Numbered from the stretch's first letter, positions 13,413 through 25,833 are shown. The stretch is 64,000 bases of DNA from Lineus longissimus (GCF_910592395.1 NC_088323.1:4712001-4776000), one strand, 5' to 3'. The notes: generated by a model not told the origin, from the letters alone. Made by a program: numbers and translations.

Positions 13413-14400
13413 GTCAAGTTTTCACGAACATACCAACTCAAACGGAACTTATCGTTCTGCTGTCTTCTGGAAGACTGGATAACTTGTCTCCAGGATGTAC
13501 CTTCAATGTATCATTTCATCTGGATGAGTCTTCTACCGTCCTCCGGTCATCCGCTTGAGATCCTGCCCTTCTTCAACCCACAGCCTCGTGCCGTCCTCCA
13601 ACCGTCTAGAGATCCTGTCGCCTTGATGTACCCTCAATAGTCCTCCAACGATTTGGACATCTTGTCTCCAGGATGTGCCTTCAACATGCAGCCTTTTCTC
13701 GCACTCCAACCACCTGTACGTTGTCTCGCCAGATAATGCCTTTAGTCAGTATCGACCGTGTCGCTAGGATGTTCCTTCATTGACAGTCACTTGAAGATCC
13801 TGTCTTCAGCATGAACCGCCATTTTAAAACTTTCCACACTCATCCAGCCGCTAGATACACATTTTCTCAATAGCTTCAGTCACATGGAGACCAAGGCTTC
13901 AGGATGTACCCTGTCAAGTTTTCATGAACAGACCAACTCAAACGGAACTCATCGTTCTGCTGTCTTCTAGAAGACTGGATTACCTGTCTCCAGGATGTAC
14001 CTTCAATGTATCCATCTATACAGATGGATGAACCGCCATTCTAAAACTTTCCACACTCATCCAGCCGCTAGAGACACACTTTCTCAATAGCTTCAGTCAC
14101 ATAGAGACCAAGTCTTCAGGATGTACCGCCATTCTACAACTTTCTACAATCATCCAGCCCCTGGAGTTACGGTGATATAAATAAAGACTAGCAAATGCTT
14201 TTATCTAAAACTTTATGTACATTTACACTAGGCCTTTCTGTACAGAATTGAAGTAAAAGCATTTGCTAGTCTTTATTCATATCGCCGTCGTCAGGATGAA
14301 CCGCCCTTCTAAAACTTTCTACAAGCCATGCCAGCAGCCGCTGGAGATGGAGTTTCTCAATGGATTCAGGCACATGGAGACTCCCCATGTGACTCTCCAT
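13413..14400. repeat. Local duplication cluster (100-bp direct repeat plus ~95-bp unit)
   Basis: Bases 13413-13512 are repeated at 13913-14012 with only a few changes, an offset of exactly 500 bp. A second unit beginning 'gaaccgccatt..aaaactttccacactcatccagccgct' and ending 'cttcaggatgtacc' occurs at about 13812-13910 and 14028-14127, then in a broken copy from about 14120 that is interrupted by the MITE at 14171-14286 and appears to resume at about 14290-14390. No coding potential is evident. This looks like segmental amplification of an unknown short element. Confidence 0.8.
14171..14286 (-). mobile_element. MITE, copy 1 (116 bp, long terminal inverted repeats)
   Basis: The element begins and ends with inverted repeats of about 34 bp containing 'gactagcaaatgctttta' and carries about 50 bp of asymmetric interior ('tctgtacagaaaggcctagt' in the reverse complement). 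The reverse complement aligns from end to end with the copy at 53077-53194, with roughly half a dozen differences. There is no coding capacity, so it would need a transposase supplied elsewhere. It sits inside the local duplication cluster. Flanking target-site duplication is not clear at this copy. Confidence 0.85.
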
Positions 14401-17400
14401 CCAGGCGCTCGAGATACATTTTTTTTCAATAGGATAAATTTCATTACTACATTTAATACATTGAGCTTACTCTTCAAACTTTCCAATTGCGAAAATGATA
14501 ATACCATCGCACACTTAAAAAACTGACTGTACCATATGTTGTGAATTGACCACATTTTCATTACAAATTATCAGCGCGTTATCTCCACTTTCCAGTCCTA
14601 TCTCACTGTATTATATCTACCGATGATAAATCGCAAAATCAATAAAAATAACGCAGATGGACTTCAACAAATATGGACTCAGTTGTTGAAGTCCCAGGCC
14701 TTGGTGTGAACACACATAAACTCGAAAGGGAAGCTTCACTCGCAACGGATATTGCCATCGACCGATTCCCAGCGACTCAATCCAACTTGCACATGCAATC
14801 ATGCGCGCGTTACTAATTTGATAAAGGCCGCCATGGTCATCGCGAAATTTGAAACAAAGAGAAAAGGATTATTATTTTGTTTCTGTTGTTTTTCATTTGT
14901 CTTCATCAAGGCCAGACATTATAGTCCGGATGCGACTCTGGTTTATTCGGAAACGACGAAACTTTTTTCTTTGACACGAGGGTCATAACTTAATTACACT
15001 GAGACTTAGACTTAATTAGATGATGACTAAGAGAGACGCTCGTACATACTCATTTATGAACGGTTTTCGTCAAAGTCCTCATTTACTCAAGGCACAACCT
15101 GTGTGAAGACAATATTGTGTAGACGGATGTGTCGGGTTGTGTGGCGTAGGCCCAAAAGATGATTCTTTCCGTTTTTGAATAAAGCGAATATTTCGCGATA
15201 TAATTCCGGTCACAACCTGCGTAAGACAGGGTTCGAAGACAATTCGTCCCCGTGGACAATAATGTCCGGGGATGGATAAGACTGGTTCTTTTTATAGAGA
15301 CAAGGAATCTACATTCTACTTTAACAGAATGTCTGCACATCAGGTACCGTTACTTTGCCAGAAATGTGGTGAACAAAATATCGATGGACTTTCCCTCTAG
15401 GGTGATAGGACAACCACGTTTTCCCCTCCAAGGCCAGTGCACACGTGTTGTGGCTTGCGGAATCAATACGCGAAGCGCTTTTAATAAAGTGATATTGTGT
15501 AAATTTGTGCTTCTCCTCTAGCATGAAACTAAATGGGATTAAGGACGCTGAAACCTGAGACAAAACACCTGGTAAGCCTGTGGCCCTGGGTGGACGTGGA
15601 CTCGAATCCATCGAAGACAATCATGATAATTTCATTATGAATGTTTGGAGAAGAGGCCTTGATGGGTAACTATTGACGTTGTGACTTGCTAGTAATTGCA
15701 TTGAGCGAAAGACCACACAAAACATGACATCGTATTGACTGTCCAGTTATTGTTTTGAACCAATAAAATGATATATAATGTTGGCATCGTGGAAGCCGTT
15801 CGTCTTCGGTGATTTTGTCTTAACTGTGAGAACTGTTCGTCTCGTAGTTTCGTCTTTCTCATGATGATAGGTAGGTTTAGAAACCCCTCCGAAGAGCTAC
15901 ACACGACGTTTTTCGCAATTCATAATTAGAAACAGCTGCGAAACCTTCCTTCTGCCTCCAGATCAGTCGAAGTAGGGTCGATTTCCCTGTCCACATCACA
16001 TTGATTGTGACAGGTTGTGACAAGGACAAAACGATTATTTACGTTTCAGGCCTGAAATAACACTATATAGATTTGAATAGGAGCATGTTAATATTCATAC
16101 GTCTCATCACCTGTTGGTCTCTGAAGCTGCTCAATAATGATGATAATTAGATGATTACCAACGACATGTATTCAGTCTGCTTTTATGATGTCCTCTCCTA
16201 CGACAGAACACCTGTTGAAAATGTTGAAACACGCCAAGGAAGAGTCAGCGGAATCGTTGAAATGATGGTTTGGAATAATTCTAAAGTCCAGCACAGTTCC
16301 TCCGTGGGACATAGCTCTATCTGTATTGCCCCCTCCCCCTCCCCTGACGAAAGTTTGTGTTCTGGTAGGACACAGAATCGTTTCATTCAAGGGATGTTCT
16401 ATAACTAGCGCCCGAGGCAGCCCGTTGTTTTATTGTGAGAGGGACGAAGCCAAAACCACTACGAAGCTACGGATCGTATCTATAACTTTGATTTCAAAGA
16501 CATGAAAACTGTGAGTTGTGGTCCATGAGGACGTGAAGCGGACATAAAAAGACAGACTGGCTGAAATATTCGCCATCTATATCAGGGTCCACTACAGGAG
16601 CCTGTTGCAGTAAACCTTGACCCCAAAAAACTACAGAGACAGAATAGAAAATAGATCGTCACTCTCGGAGTGCTACTTTGTCCTCAAAACCAGAAGTCTT
16701 CTCTATGATCCTTTTCCTTATGTTCTCATACGAAGACACGAGACATACGTTGTGCCTGGTTGTGACTACGCAGAAGAGACGAGTCAAAGCCCTTCTCAGC
16801 AAGCTAGAGATAATTGCTCACTTGCCTAGCATTTATTGAAATAATCTGATGCCATAAACCAATTCGAAGCAGCCCATGAAGACTTGTGCATTTGGCTAAA
16901 ACATTTGGCAACAGCCTTTGGTCGCCGTTCATTTTAGACGTATTGGCACACCCAGGCCAATCTCACAATGTGAAATGTTGAAAGTCATGACACAGTTCAT
17001 ACAGTACACTTATGATATCGTTGTCAGGACCCATTAATGAGTTATAATAGACTTTCAGTAATGGGCAACATACCAACACTTTTATATTATCGCCACCGGC
17101 ACGTCCGAAAATGGCCATGTGTCGCGAGGGCTTTTGTCAACAACGTCTCCCTTATCAAAATCAATATCAATCGCGACGGAGGCCGCTGAAGTGTGGAATA
17201 ATCTCAAAATACGGTAGTTAGTTGATTTTCAGACGCACGTGGAGCGTTCTCAAACGACAGCACGTGGCAAACCCACCTGTTGCGCCGCCTTGCGCAGGAC
17301 CGGTCCGCCTTTTAAACGAACCCGGCTCGTTCGGAGCACATTCAGGCGACAGACGACGAAACGGAACGTGCGCAACAACATTAGAGCAGACGACATCATA

Positions 17401-20400
17401 TCACGTGGTCAGAAACCAAGGAGACAATGTGGCACAGTCCTAAATTTTGGAAGGTGGTAATTTGTGACGATTCATTCCAAGGACTTTGTTTCGACATGAT
17501 TTCCTATTTTCTTTACTGAACAGTTCAAATTACAACTCTTTTGTGAATTTAGAACTGTGCCATATGTTGTGAGACGGAACAGCCAACACCTGCTATATCT
17601 TGATATGTGCTGTGGCGATTGCTGGTTGAAAACGAAAGACTTCTGATGAAAATGTTATACATTTCTTCAAAATATTCGTCGAAAACAAAATTCTGCCGGA
17701 CCAAAGTACGTTTGAGGTGTTCAACCTGACTGCAGTGTTGGAAGTCGGCACATCCTAATACAGCGAATGCGAAGACAGCGCCGTGTTCCATATGGAATGG
17801 GGGAACGCCCAGTCAGTGGGCCATCATCAGTCAGGTAAGTTTTAATTTCTTCATAATTATAATCATCTCATTTCTATTCCAGAACGGTTTTGGTTCAATT
17901 TACAATCTTTTGACAACACTGCTTAAATCTGTTTAGATGTCGACCGTGCAAAGACATAGTTTCGTTTTCGACATTGTGATAGCACTTTCGGCTATTCTCG
18001 CCATTTCTTAATACCGATCGTAAAGACAAAATTGAAAATTTCTGATCTCAATAGGCTCTCTGTGTTCTGCATATAAAGCTTTCCCTAGTTTTTAAATGTA
18101 ATAGTTAACCCGCATATCGAACCATTTAGAACTGTCAATTATTGTGGTTGTTACTTGTCCTTCTCAAACGGACATATGTATCTAAGGTTGTGACTTGTCC
18201 GTTTCTGACTAAGATACATGTAATTGTATCTCGGGTTGTATCTCGAGATGTGTATCTCAGGATGCGACCTCTCGCTCTCAAACTGAGATACATGTATATT
18301 TCATTCACAAACAATGTACCGAGATGTCTTTACATCAAGCTGAGATACATACCCAGATTCGAGAGACTACCCAAGATGGACACTGACTTTTCGATCCCCC
18401 AAAAAGCAATTCGCGCGCGTCAATGTGGGATTCTGAGGTTAGATCAACTCATCCTTTTGTCTTTGATGATTTTTATTGATGGAGTTTTCGCTCCCATACG
18501 CATGCTTATAACACGTTGCTACGTATACCGGTATTCATGATAATTAATGATGAATATATCCATATAATGCCATCTGATATATGAATACATCAACATGCAC
18601 CTGTTGTTGAGCGTTTAGAATGTCGATTTAAACCAAATGTTCATGTTTGCATCACAGTTGAACATGGAAAACGTGTGTTGGGAACATTTAACGCCAAGAA
18701 AGTATCTCTTCGACAAAAACTCCCTTTTACAAATTTCAAGCAGCAAATATTGCCCGTTAGTTGAATAAATTTTCAATTAAAATGAGAAACCTTGCATGGG
18801 AAAAAAATTAATTTTGCCAGGTTTATCATACATTGCCCTCTCGATCCATCTCACCATGGCATAACAATAGAGAGGTGAAGATTTTGATCCGAGAATGAGA
18901 ACGAGGTGATCATTTTCTCTCGTTGACGTCATCAAGTCAAGTGGATTGTTTTGTGTTTTTGTTTCTAGGCACACCAGACAGACACACTGTTTCATTTCAC
19001 TGATCTCGGACAACAGACAACGCGTTATCCCGTCGTCCAATTGCCACATCATTGTTCTCGTTCTCAGGTCAAACTCTGAACCTCTCTAATAATCGCATAT
19101 CACGTACTCCAACACTTGTCAAACAAAAATTTCAATCATGATTTTTCAGAGTCAGACGTTGATATAATAGTATAGGCTTACAATGAAAAACACGCGGCTT
19201 CTGTGGTTGCCATGACAACGTCCACTTCTCCGGCCAGCTCTATTTATTGCTTGAGCTAGATCAATAAAAAAGGATGGATTGCTTGGAGTTGTAATGTAAT
19301 GCTCCAACTAGGCCTGCAGCAGGTTTTTTAAAGATGCCGAATAAAGTCATATACCATGTAATTGTGATATGCATTTCATCATTGTATAAGGTGTCCATTT
19401 GAATAAAATTCTTTTCATTTTAGTGAGAGCGACACCAAGTCATCTACAGTTATAAGGCCCATGGTTAGCCAAAAAGATATAAGAGTGATTTCGTCTCACC
19501 CCCGACTTATAATAAGTATGTTTTCTCACTTTGCCGAAAACGTATTATAGACGTATAAGCTGTGTACGCTGAACGTCTCTAATGCACAGCTGTTCCATCG
19601 TATTATGGTGTTTCAGGACAAGTAACGTGGATGTGTATACAAGTAAGCTGGGGTGACAAGTCCACGCGGCGCCTGAACATACTCTTCATCCCCTTCTCTT
19701 TATTTTATGCAGCAAGAACAAACAGAAATTTGCATTATAATAGAATATTTGATAAATACGGACACCTGTTAAATTATTGTTTGTATATTCATAATGAAGT
19801 AGAAAAAAAACATATTTAAGGCAAATTTATGATGGTACGACGTACAATCTCGCCTCTGTTGTTGGTCACACAGCTGTAGACTAGACTGAAGATATCCCGC
19901 CTTTGATAGTCCACCGAGTAAATGTTCAGGATGTGATAATGATAGGCCTGTAGTTGAGGCCTGCAACATTCAAACAATAGTTGATGCTACAGTATTGTAC
20001 TAGATAGGCCTATATTTCATTACATGACACTTAATTTAGCAAGTGATAATTATAGTACGTTTCATTAACTCTTGATTTTAAGGCGTATGATATATTCCGC
20101 GTTGGTGCAAAACCATCTTCGCATTGGACCAGCGATTCAACCCCGACTCAAACAGCATGGCCTCCTATGCCTCTGGATTCTGGCCTCTGTGACCAAGAGC
20201 GTCAGCACATGTTATACCAAAGTGTATAGGCCTAATATCAATGATCTATTACTGTATCAATCACCCTGATCTAGCCTGCTCCAGATGGTTTTTCACAATC
20301 GAGAATGCAACCGCGCAAATGGAGATGAGCGAGATACGTGGTTTATGGGATGAATGAGTGATGAGATAAAGCTAGTAGGCCTGGAGTAGCTTCCTTCACA

Positions 20401-22076
20401 CACAATAGGCCTATTCCGGGGCCTATTCCCTCCCACGTCAGACGGTTGGCGGTAAATGTGTCGTCTAGGAATAGGATATACATGTAGGTCGTTTTAATGT
20501 AGGCTTAGGTGGCATTCGCGTGGGGAGGTGGAAGAACAATTCTCCCAGAGCAGGCCTTCTTAATGAAAATTAATTAAATCGAGTGTTTTTTTATCATCGA
20601 TACTGTCTGCTGTGGGGGGATGGGTATAATGGATCGGCAGGGAAGCATATCTCGGAAAAAATGGATGGACAGATAGACGACTGCACATCGAAGGTCACAC
20701 TTCAACATACTCCGTTCACTATAGCAAGGGCCATGAAGAACGGACGGACACGAGGACACGATGGTAATACCGTGTCGGGCCAACACTTTCTTGATGATAA
20801 CTGACGGACACTCTCATAATGTCACATCATAATGGGACAGACACGCGGACACCCATGATACCAATATCGGATGGACACGCTGATTGATACCGCTAGCCGG
20901 CGGAGCAATGCTTCCAACAACGCTTTGTTCGTTCGGCTCGCGTTACTCATCGGTGAAATTCAACATTAAAAATCGTAGAAAAAAAGCTCTTTTCGTGGAC
21001 GAACTGAAAATACAATCCACACTCAGCATCACGATTATGTATCAACACCGATGATAGGACGAAGACAAATGAGGTAATATGTCTTGCTTTCTCTTTCACG
21101 GTAGCCCCTTTAGCTTGAGTGATGCTGAAATGTTGCCTAACCTCTCGATACAAATTTTGTCGCAATAGAGAGGTTTAGCAACGTCACTAGTTACGACTCG
21201 CAATTTAAAAGACGTTGAAACGCATGAAAATAAAAGACAATCAAATCGTAATTAAAACAATTTAAAAAGTTTATCATAAACGATATTTTGATGTTGTGAC
21301 AAATAGATTTAACCCCGACTATTAAAGACAGACTATAGGCAGCAGCCAGATCCTCCTGGGAAATCAGGGGTTAATGTTTCTCAGGATGCAGCCAGATAGG
21401 TGAGATCATGGACGGAATATTGAGAACTAATTACTCCAAGGTCAGATTAAGTTACACGTTAATTAGCTTGAAGTAATTAGCGTTCAATATTACGTCCCTG
21501 ATAACAGTCTCTGTTGCCTCAGAATATGAGTACATCAAAACCATTCACCACTTGAAGTCACTTAATTGTAATTGTCACTGAATCACTGAATTACTCCCCC
21601 CCCCCCCCCCCCCCCACCTCCACCTATTGTCCTGGATACCTTGGTAATGCACGAAGCGGGGCGGAGGTGATGCGTCCAGTGACGACTACTTATCGTCACA
21701 ATCATACCCCAATACACATATCATGCCAAAATCAGACACAAGTTACGCCCGGCAATCATAACTCCGTCACTATTAAACCGCTCAGGGGGCGTCGAAATCA
21801 CCTCAGTAGTGGTGTCAGAAGAACAACGTCAGAAGTGGCGGTCGCAACACGGACTTGGTAGAGCCGGCTATAGGATAGCTCAGTCAGCTGTTCCATTAGA
21901 TGCTGTTTTGACAAGAACGACGCTGTTGTTGTCCTGACATTCGAATCACTAGTGAGGTTTAGAAACACACATCGGCACGTTTCCAACCTTGACCAAACAC
22001 AGGGACAAAGCTATTCATTGGTTGAAGAACTCAGAGACTGACCAGAATGAAAGATGTTAATTGAGCAATATCTCTT
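14401..22076. other. Gene-poor interval, nothing recognised
   Basis: No exon, RNA gene or transposase recognised over 7.7 kb on either strand. Seen: imperfect repeats of 'gtatctc' / 'gagatacat' at 18170-18350; repeated use of the word 'taggcct' at 19970-20470; and a run of 20 C at 21596-21615. Open frames here (for example 18142-18540 and 17222-17460) have no family features and no convincing splice context. Confidence 0.5.
21596..21615 (+). repeat. Poly-C tract (20 C)
   Basis: An uninterrupted run of 20 cytosines followed by CA-rich sequence (acctccacct). Such tracts are length-unstable and can fold as i-motif (C strand) or G-quadruplex (G strand). A similar tract lies at 25834-25855, so the two bracket the secreted repeat-protein gene. 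Confidence 0.95.
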
Positions 22077-23814
22077 TTACAACTCTCCACTTTTCGTCCT
22101 CCCGCCTTTACCCAGTCCAAGGACTTTTACAATCCAAGCTTTCACTCTTTTGAAAAAGGAAAGAGGCGAACTGTCCGTTTTCTCCTCTGTAGGTTTAGCT
22201 GGCTTTTTCTTTCCGTCTGTGGTTTTCTGTTCCTTGGGTTCTGCTGCCTTCTTTTCTGGGGCTGCAGCTGGCTTTGCTGCGACTGGCACTTCTTTCACTG
22301 GTTCTGCTGCTTTCTTTTCGACTGCAGGCTTTTCTGCAACCGGCTCTGGCTTTTTTACTTCCTCTTTTACTGCTGGTTTGGTTGCTGCGGCCGGCTTTTT
22401 CTCAGGGGTGGCCGCTTGTGTTGGTAGTTCAGCAGCAGCCGGCGCCGGTTTCTTTTGTTCGGCTTGAGCAGCTTCTTTCGGAGGCTGCTCTGGTGCTGCT
22501 GGTTTTTGTTGCTGAACAGGCACTGCTGCTGGTTTCGGTGGCTCTGCTGGTGCTGCTGGTTTCGGAGCTGGAGCAGGGGCCGCTGCTGCCTGTTTCTGAA
22601 CAGGAGGAGTCAGCGCTTGTGCTGGTGCCGCTGGTTTTACTTGTTGAACGGGTACTGCTGCTGGTTTCTGTTGCTGCACGGGTACTGCTGCTGGTTTCTG
22701 TTGCTGCGCGGGCACTGCTGCTGGTTTCTGTTGCTGCACGGGTACTGCTGCTGGTTTCTGTTGCTGCACGGGCACTGCTGCTGGTTTCTGTTGCTGCACG
22801 GGTACTGCTGCTGGTTTCTGTTGCTGCACGGGTACTGCTGCTGGTTTCTGTTGCTGCACGGGTACTGCTGCTGGTTTCTGTTTCTGCACAGGTACTGCTG
22901 CTGGTTTCTGCTGTTGAGCTGGCACTGCTGTTGGTTTCGGTGGCTGTGCTGGCGCTGGTTTCTGCTGTTGAGCTGGCACTGCTGCTGGTTTTGGTGGCTG
23001 TTCTGCCGCTGGTTTCTGTTGTTGAGCTGGCACTGCTGCTGGTTTCGGTGGTTGTGTTGCGGCTGGTTTCTGCTGTTGAGCTGGCACTGGTTGTGTTGCC
23101 GCTGGTTTCTGCTGCTGAACGGGCACTGGTGCTGGTTTCGGTGGCTGTGCTGCTGCAGGTTTCTGTTCCCCAGCGGGTGGCACGGGTGCAGCAGGATTGG
23201 GAGGCACCGATTCGGCAGCGGCAGCTTGTGGCAACTGGTCGCTCTGAAGTGAAGAAACGACGATTTAGAATAAAGGTGACTTGATTTAAAGAAGAATTTC
23301 GGTGTAAAATGTTGCTATGGTTCACGGAGTCACACCAACTACAACATCAGGAGGCTGCCAACGAAAACGCCGTCAGGACACCAGCCGAGAAGACTCGTAT
23401 ACGCTCTAAGAAATAAAGGTCTTTGAACCTTTGCCGACACAAATATGCACCCTGGTTTTCAGCGAAATGGAAATCCAGGTTTTTGCCGAAAAACATTTAG
23501 GAGCGCATATTATTTGTGTTAGGCGAAATTCTACCTTTACCATTTTTTTAGGCGCTAAAAGTCTTTATTTCTATAAATGAGTGTGGTGTTGAGAACATAA
23601 ACTCATTTCGCGCTTATCTCCCGTCTCAAAAGAATTAACTAGTGGATCGGCAACGTTCAATGGCTTACAAAACGTCTTTTGCCGGTTGTGTGCCACGTGG
23701 GAGACCTACATCAATATCAAGGATTTAGCCATAAGGAAAGAAAAATAAACTCACCGGTTTTACATTAAGTGTAAAAAGGCAAATAAATACGAAAAATGCC
23801 ACGTCCGTCTTCAT
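22077..23814 (-). CDS. Secreted Pro/Ala/Gln/Lys-rich repeat protein (unrecognised)
   Basis: Two-exon model. Exon 1 is 23755-23814 and encodes MKTDVAFFVFICLFTLNVKP, a typical signal peptide; it ends at a GTGAGT donor. Exon 2 is 22077-23243, after acceptor TTCACTTCAG, in phase 0. The product is 408 residues. The mature part has no cysteine. It opens with an Ala/Pro-rich stretch, continues with units like PPKPAAVPAQQQKPA, then nine near-identical decapeptides KPAAVPVQQQ, an Ala/Glu/Lys/Val-rich region (such as KKAAEPVKEVPVAAKPA), and a basic C-terminal tail with FFKRVKAWIVKVLGLGKGG. I do not know its function. Composition fits an extracellular matrix, adhesive, mucus or host-defence protein. It has its own TATA-type promoter. 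The signal peptide plus clean splice sites argue that it is a real gene and not merely an open repeat. Confidence 0.8.
22630..22915 (-). repeat. 30-bp coding tandem repeat (nine decapeptides)
   Basis: Nine 30-bp units inside exon 2 of the secreted protein, each encoding KPAAVP(V/A)Q(Q/K)(Q/V). DNA identity between units is very high; most differ only at a C/T in 'cacggg(t/c)act' or a Q/K codon. This points to recent unequal crossing-over or slippage, so copy number is likely polymorphic. Confidence 0.95.
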
Positions 23815-23886
23815 GATGTTTTGTGTGTGAATGTCCCAGCTGTAGTGAGCGAAATGATGGCTATCTTAATTCTCCCGTCCGCAAGT

Positions 23887-23905
23887 AATTATATATATGA
23901 CCAAT
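23887..23905 (-). promoter_or_regulatory. Candidate TATA promoter of the secreted repeat protein
   Basis: On the minus strand ATTGG (an inverted CCAAT box) at 23901-23905 directly abuts TCATATATATAATT at 23887-23900, about 75 bp upstream of the ATG at 23814. That spacing gives a 5'UTR of about 45-50 nt if transcription starts 25-30 bp downstream of the TATA. A sharp TATA promoter suits a strongly or tissue-specifically expressed secreted protein; this is inference from sequence only. Confidence 0.5.
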
Positions 23906-24839
23906 ACCCTTATGTGACAGCAAGGGGAATACAATGCCATATACTTGTATTTACTGTACGTATATACTTGGGCGTTTATATTTATTATGTAGGCCTCTGC
24001 AATCTGTCTAGAGTAAGGGCCTTGATTGTACCCGGCCATGCGGGAGATCGGTAGGGATTCCTTATGGTTCCATTCCACGTGCCCATGCGGGTCGAGAACC
24101 GTCTTTCAGGGTCAACGCCGGACACGTCATTGGGACAATCGGGGGTGGTGTCCCTGTGGACCTGATAATCGCGGGTATTGTCCATAAGCAAGGGCTCAGT
24201 GGTCAGACGGCTTTGGGGCCCCTGATTTTCTTACCTGAAAAAGGCTTCACGGCCTGTCTTCGCCACAGGTGGTCAATCGGTCCCCTCGTTCCCTTGGTGC
24301 TGGTGTAGCAGTTGAAAATGTTCCCCAGTAAAAGTGTCCGGCCCTTCTGCATTCTGTCGGTAGGGCTGATGGTTTTGTCAAGACCATGGCCCAAAAGCGC
24401 CTAATAGGATCCTTCCCAAACATTCTATCCTTGAATATCACATATATTTACACCCCGATTTCAATGACGAATATTTAGAAAAAATCGGGACAAAGGATCA
24501 GATAGAATTATAATGTTGGTGTTGCATAAACATGGCCCCTTGGAAAAAAGTCCTTGATCAAATTTCATAACCATCACTATGAGCTTGGTCATCTCAAAGA
24601 AAGGGCCATGCCAATGGAACCTGGTGTAATGGTTTTTAATGTCACCCTTAGGACGAATGTCCTGCCCTATTGTATGGTGACAGATAAAGGTACATGGTTC
24701 TATAGAAATGACCGTAAATACCTCGAGAGCAACAGCGCATAGTAGAATATGTCATCAGATTCTCCTCCCACACCAGTGTATCAGTTTTAAATGTCCTGGG
24801 AACCAATAATGATAGCCAGGACTAATAGTCAATAAATCG

Positions 24840-25107
24840 TAATCTGAGGACTGCTTTGGAGATTATGTATGAGGACAGCTCTGAAGACAGTGGCTGCATG
24901 AGGATTGCTCTGAAGAGTGTCCAACTTCTCTTTGAAGACAGTGTCAGACGACTGCTCTGAAGACAGTGACTTTGGACCCCTCTGAAGACAGTGTCTCAGG
25001 CTTGCACCGAGGACAGTGTCTGTGGACTGCTCTGAAGACAGCATCTTAGGATTGCTCCGAGGACAGTGTCTGTGGACTGCTCCGTAGACAGTGCCCGGAG
25101 ACTGCTG
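24840..25107. repeat. 25-bp minisatellite
   Basis: Nine or ten diverged head-to-tail units, best seen at 24955-25105, of the form 'actgctc(t/c)gaagacagtgtct' plus 'gtgg' or 'cagg'. Some units are longer through small insertions. Units keep CTGAAGACAGTG or CCGAGGACAGTG cores. No coding sense on either strand. Confidence 0.85.
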
Positions 25108-25833
25108 GTAGTCACCCCAAAGGAACTCCAGGGCCATTGTCTTATCTGAACATGTCTCAGACCTGACTACCCTGAAGATGGTGTACAACTTCGAAAATTC
25201 GAAATTCTACAGAGAGCTGGGGCATATATCTTTCCATTTCTGCTGTAGTACTAAGCCCTTTATCACAGCGAAAAAAACGGAAATCGTCCAAACATGTAAG
25301 TCTCATCCCTGGTCTTTTATAGCTGACCCACATAGGAACTTCAGGACCAGGCTTCAGCATTAGTCCATATCTATAGGAAGATCAACTGTGCACATGCTGT
25401 CTTCCAACATTCTAACCATACAAATACTCCAGGTGTCAGATGTGATGATATTTCAGCACAAATTGAAAACTATTGATAACTTCCATTCAAGGGTTTAAAG
25501 GTATAGTGCAATCTTTTTTTTAAAGTGCCAAAGTCACTAACCCATTGCACTATATTGCATGGCAAAGTATGAAGATTTTGCCAGATCTGTCACAATCCTT
25601 TACTTGGAAACGACTGTGGGCAGGATTTATCCGTTTGGTTACCACGAGGAAAAAACCACAATTTGCACATAAGACAAGGGCGCTTTACCTTTAAGTGACA
25701 GTGAATAATTTCACTACATTAATGGTATTCATTAACAGCTGTGAAGGAGCAGTCTGGTGATGGTGTGATGAGCACTCTGATCATATCACATGAAGCATTA
25801 GGACCAGATGTTTATTCATCATGTTCGTGTTAA

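Noticed and set aside
15595-15610. tRNA B-box-like 'gactcgaatcc'
   Set aside because: No A box at the right spacing and no cloverleaf could be drawn.
17222-17460. Two overlapping basic 73-codon frames
   Set aside because: No family features and no splice or start context; one is simply the other shifted.
18142-18540. 132-codon plus-strand frame
   Set aside because: Built on imperfect 'gtatctc/gagatac' repeats; composition and context are not gene-like.
22080-22091. C-terminal SGEL of the secreted protein as an ER-retention signal
   Set aside because: It does not match KDEL/HDEL-type signals; Gly replaces Asp/Glu at a key place.
22274-23284. 336-codon plus-strand frame rich in Leu/Val and a 298-codon Ser/Thr-rich minus frame
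   Set aside because: Both are shadows of the Pro/Ala/Gln repeat exon. Only the frame with the signal peptide exon and proper splice sites is credible.
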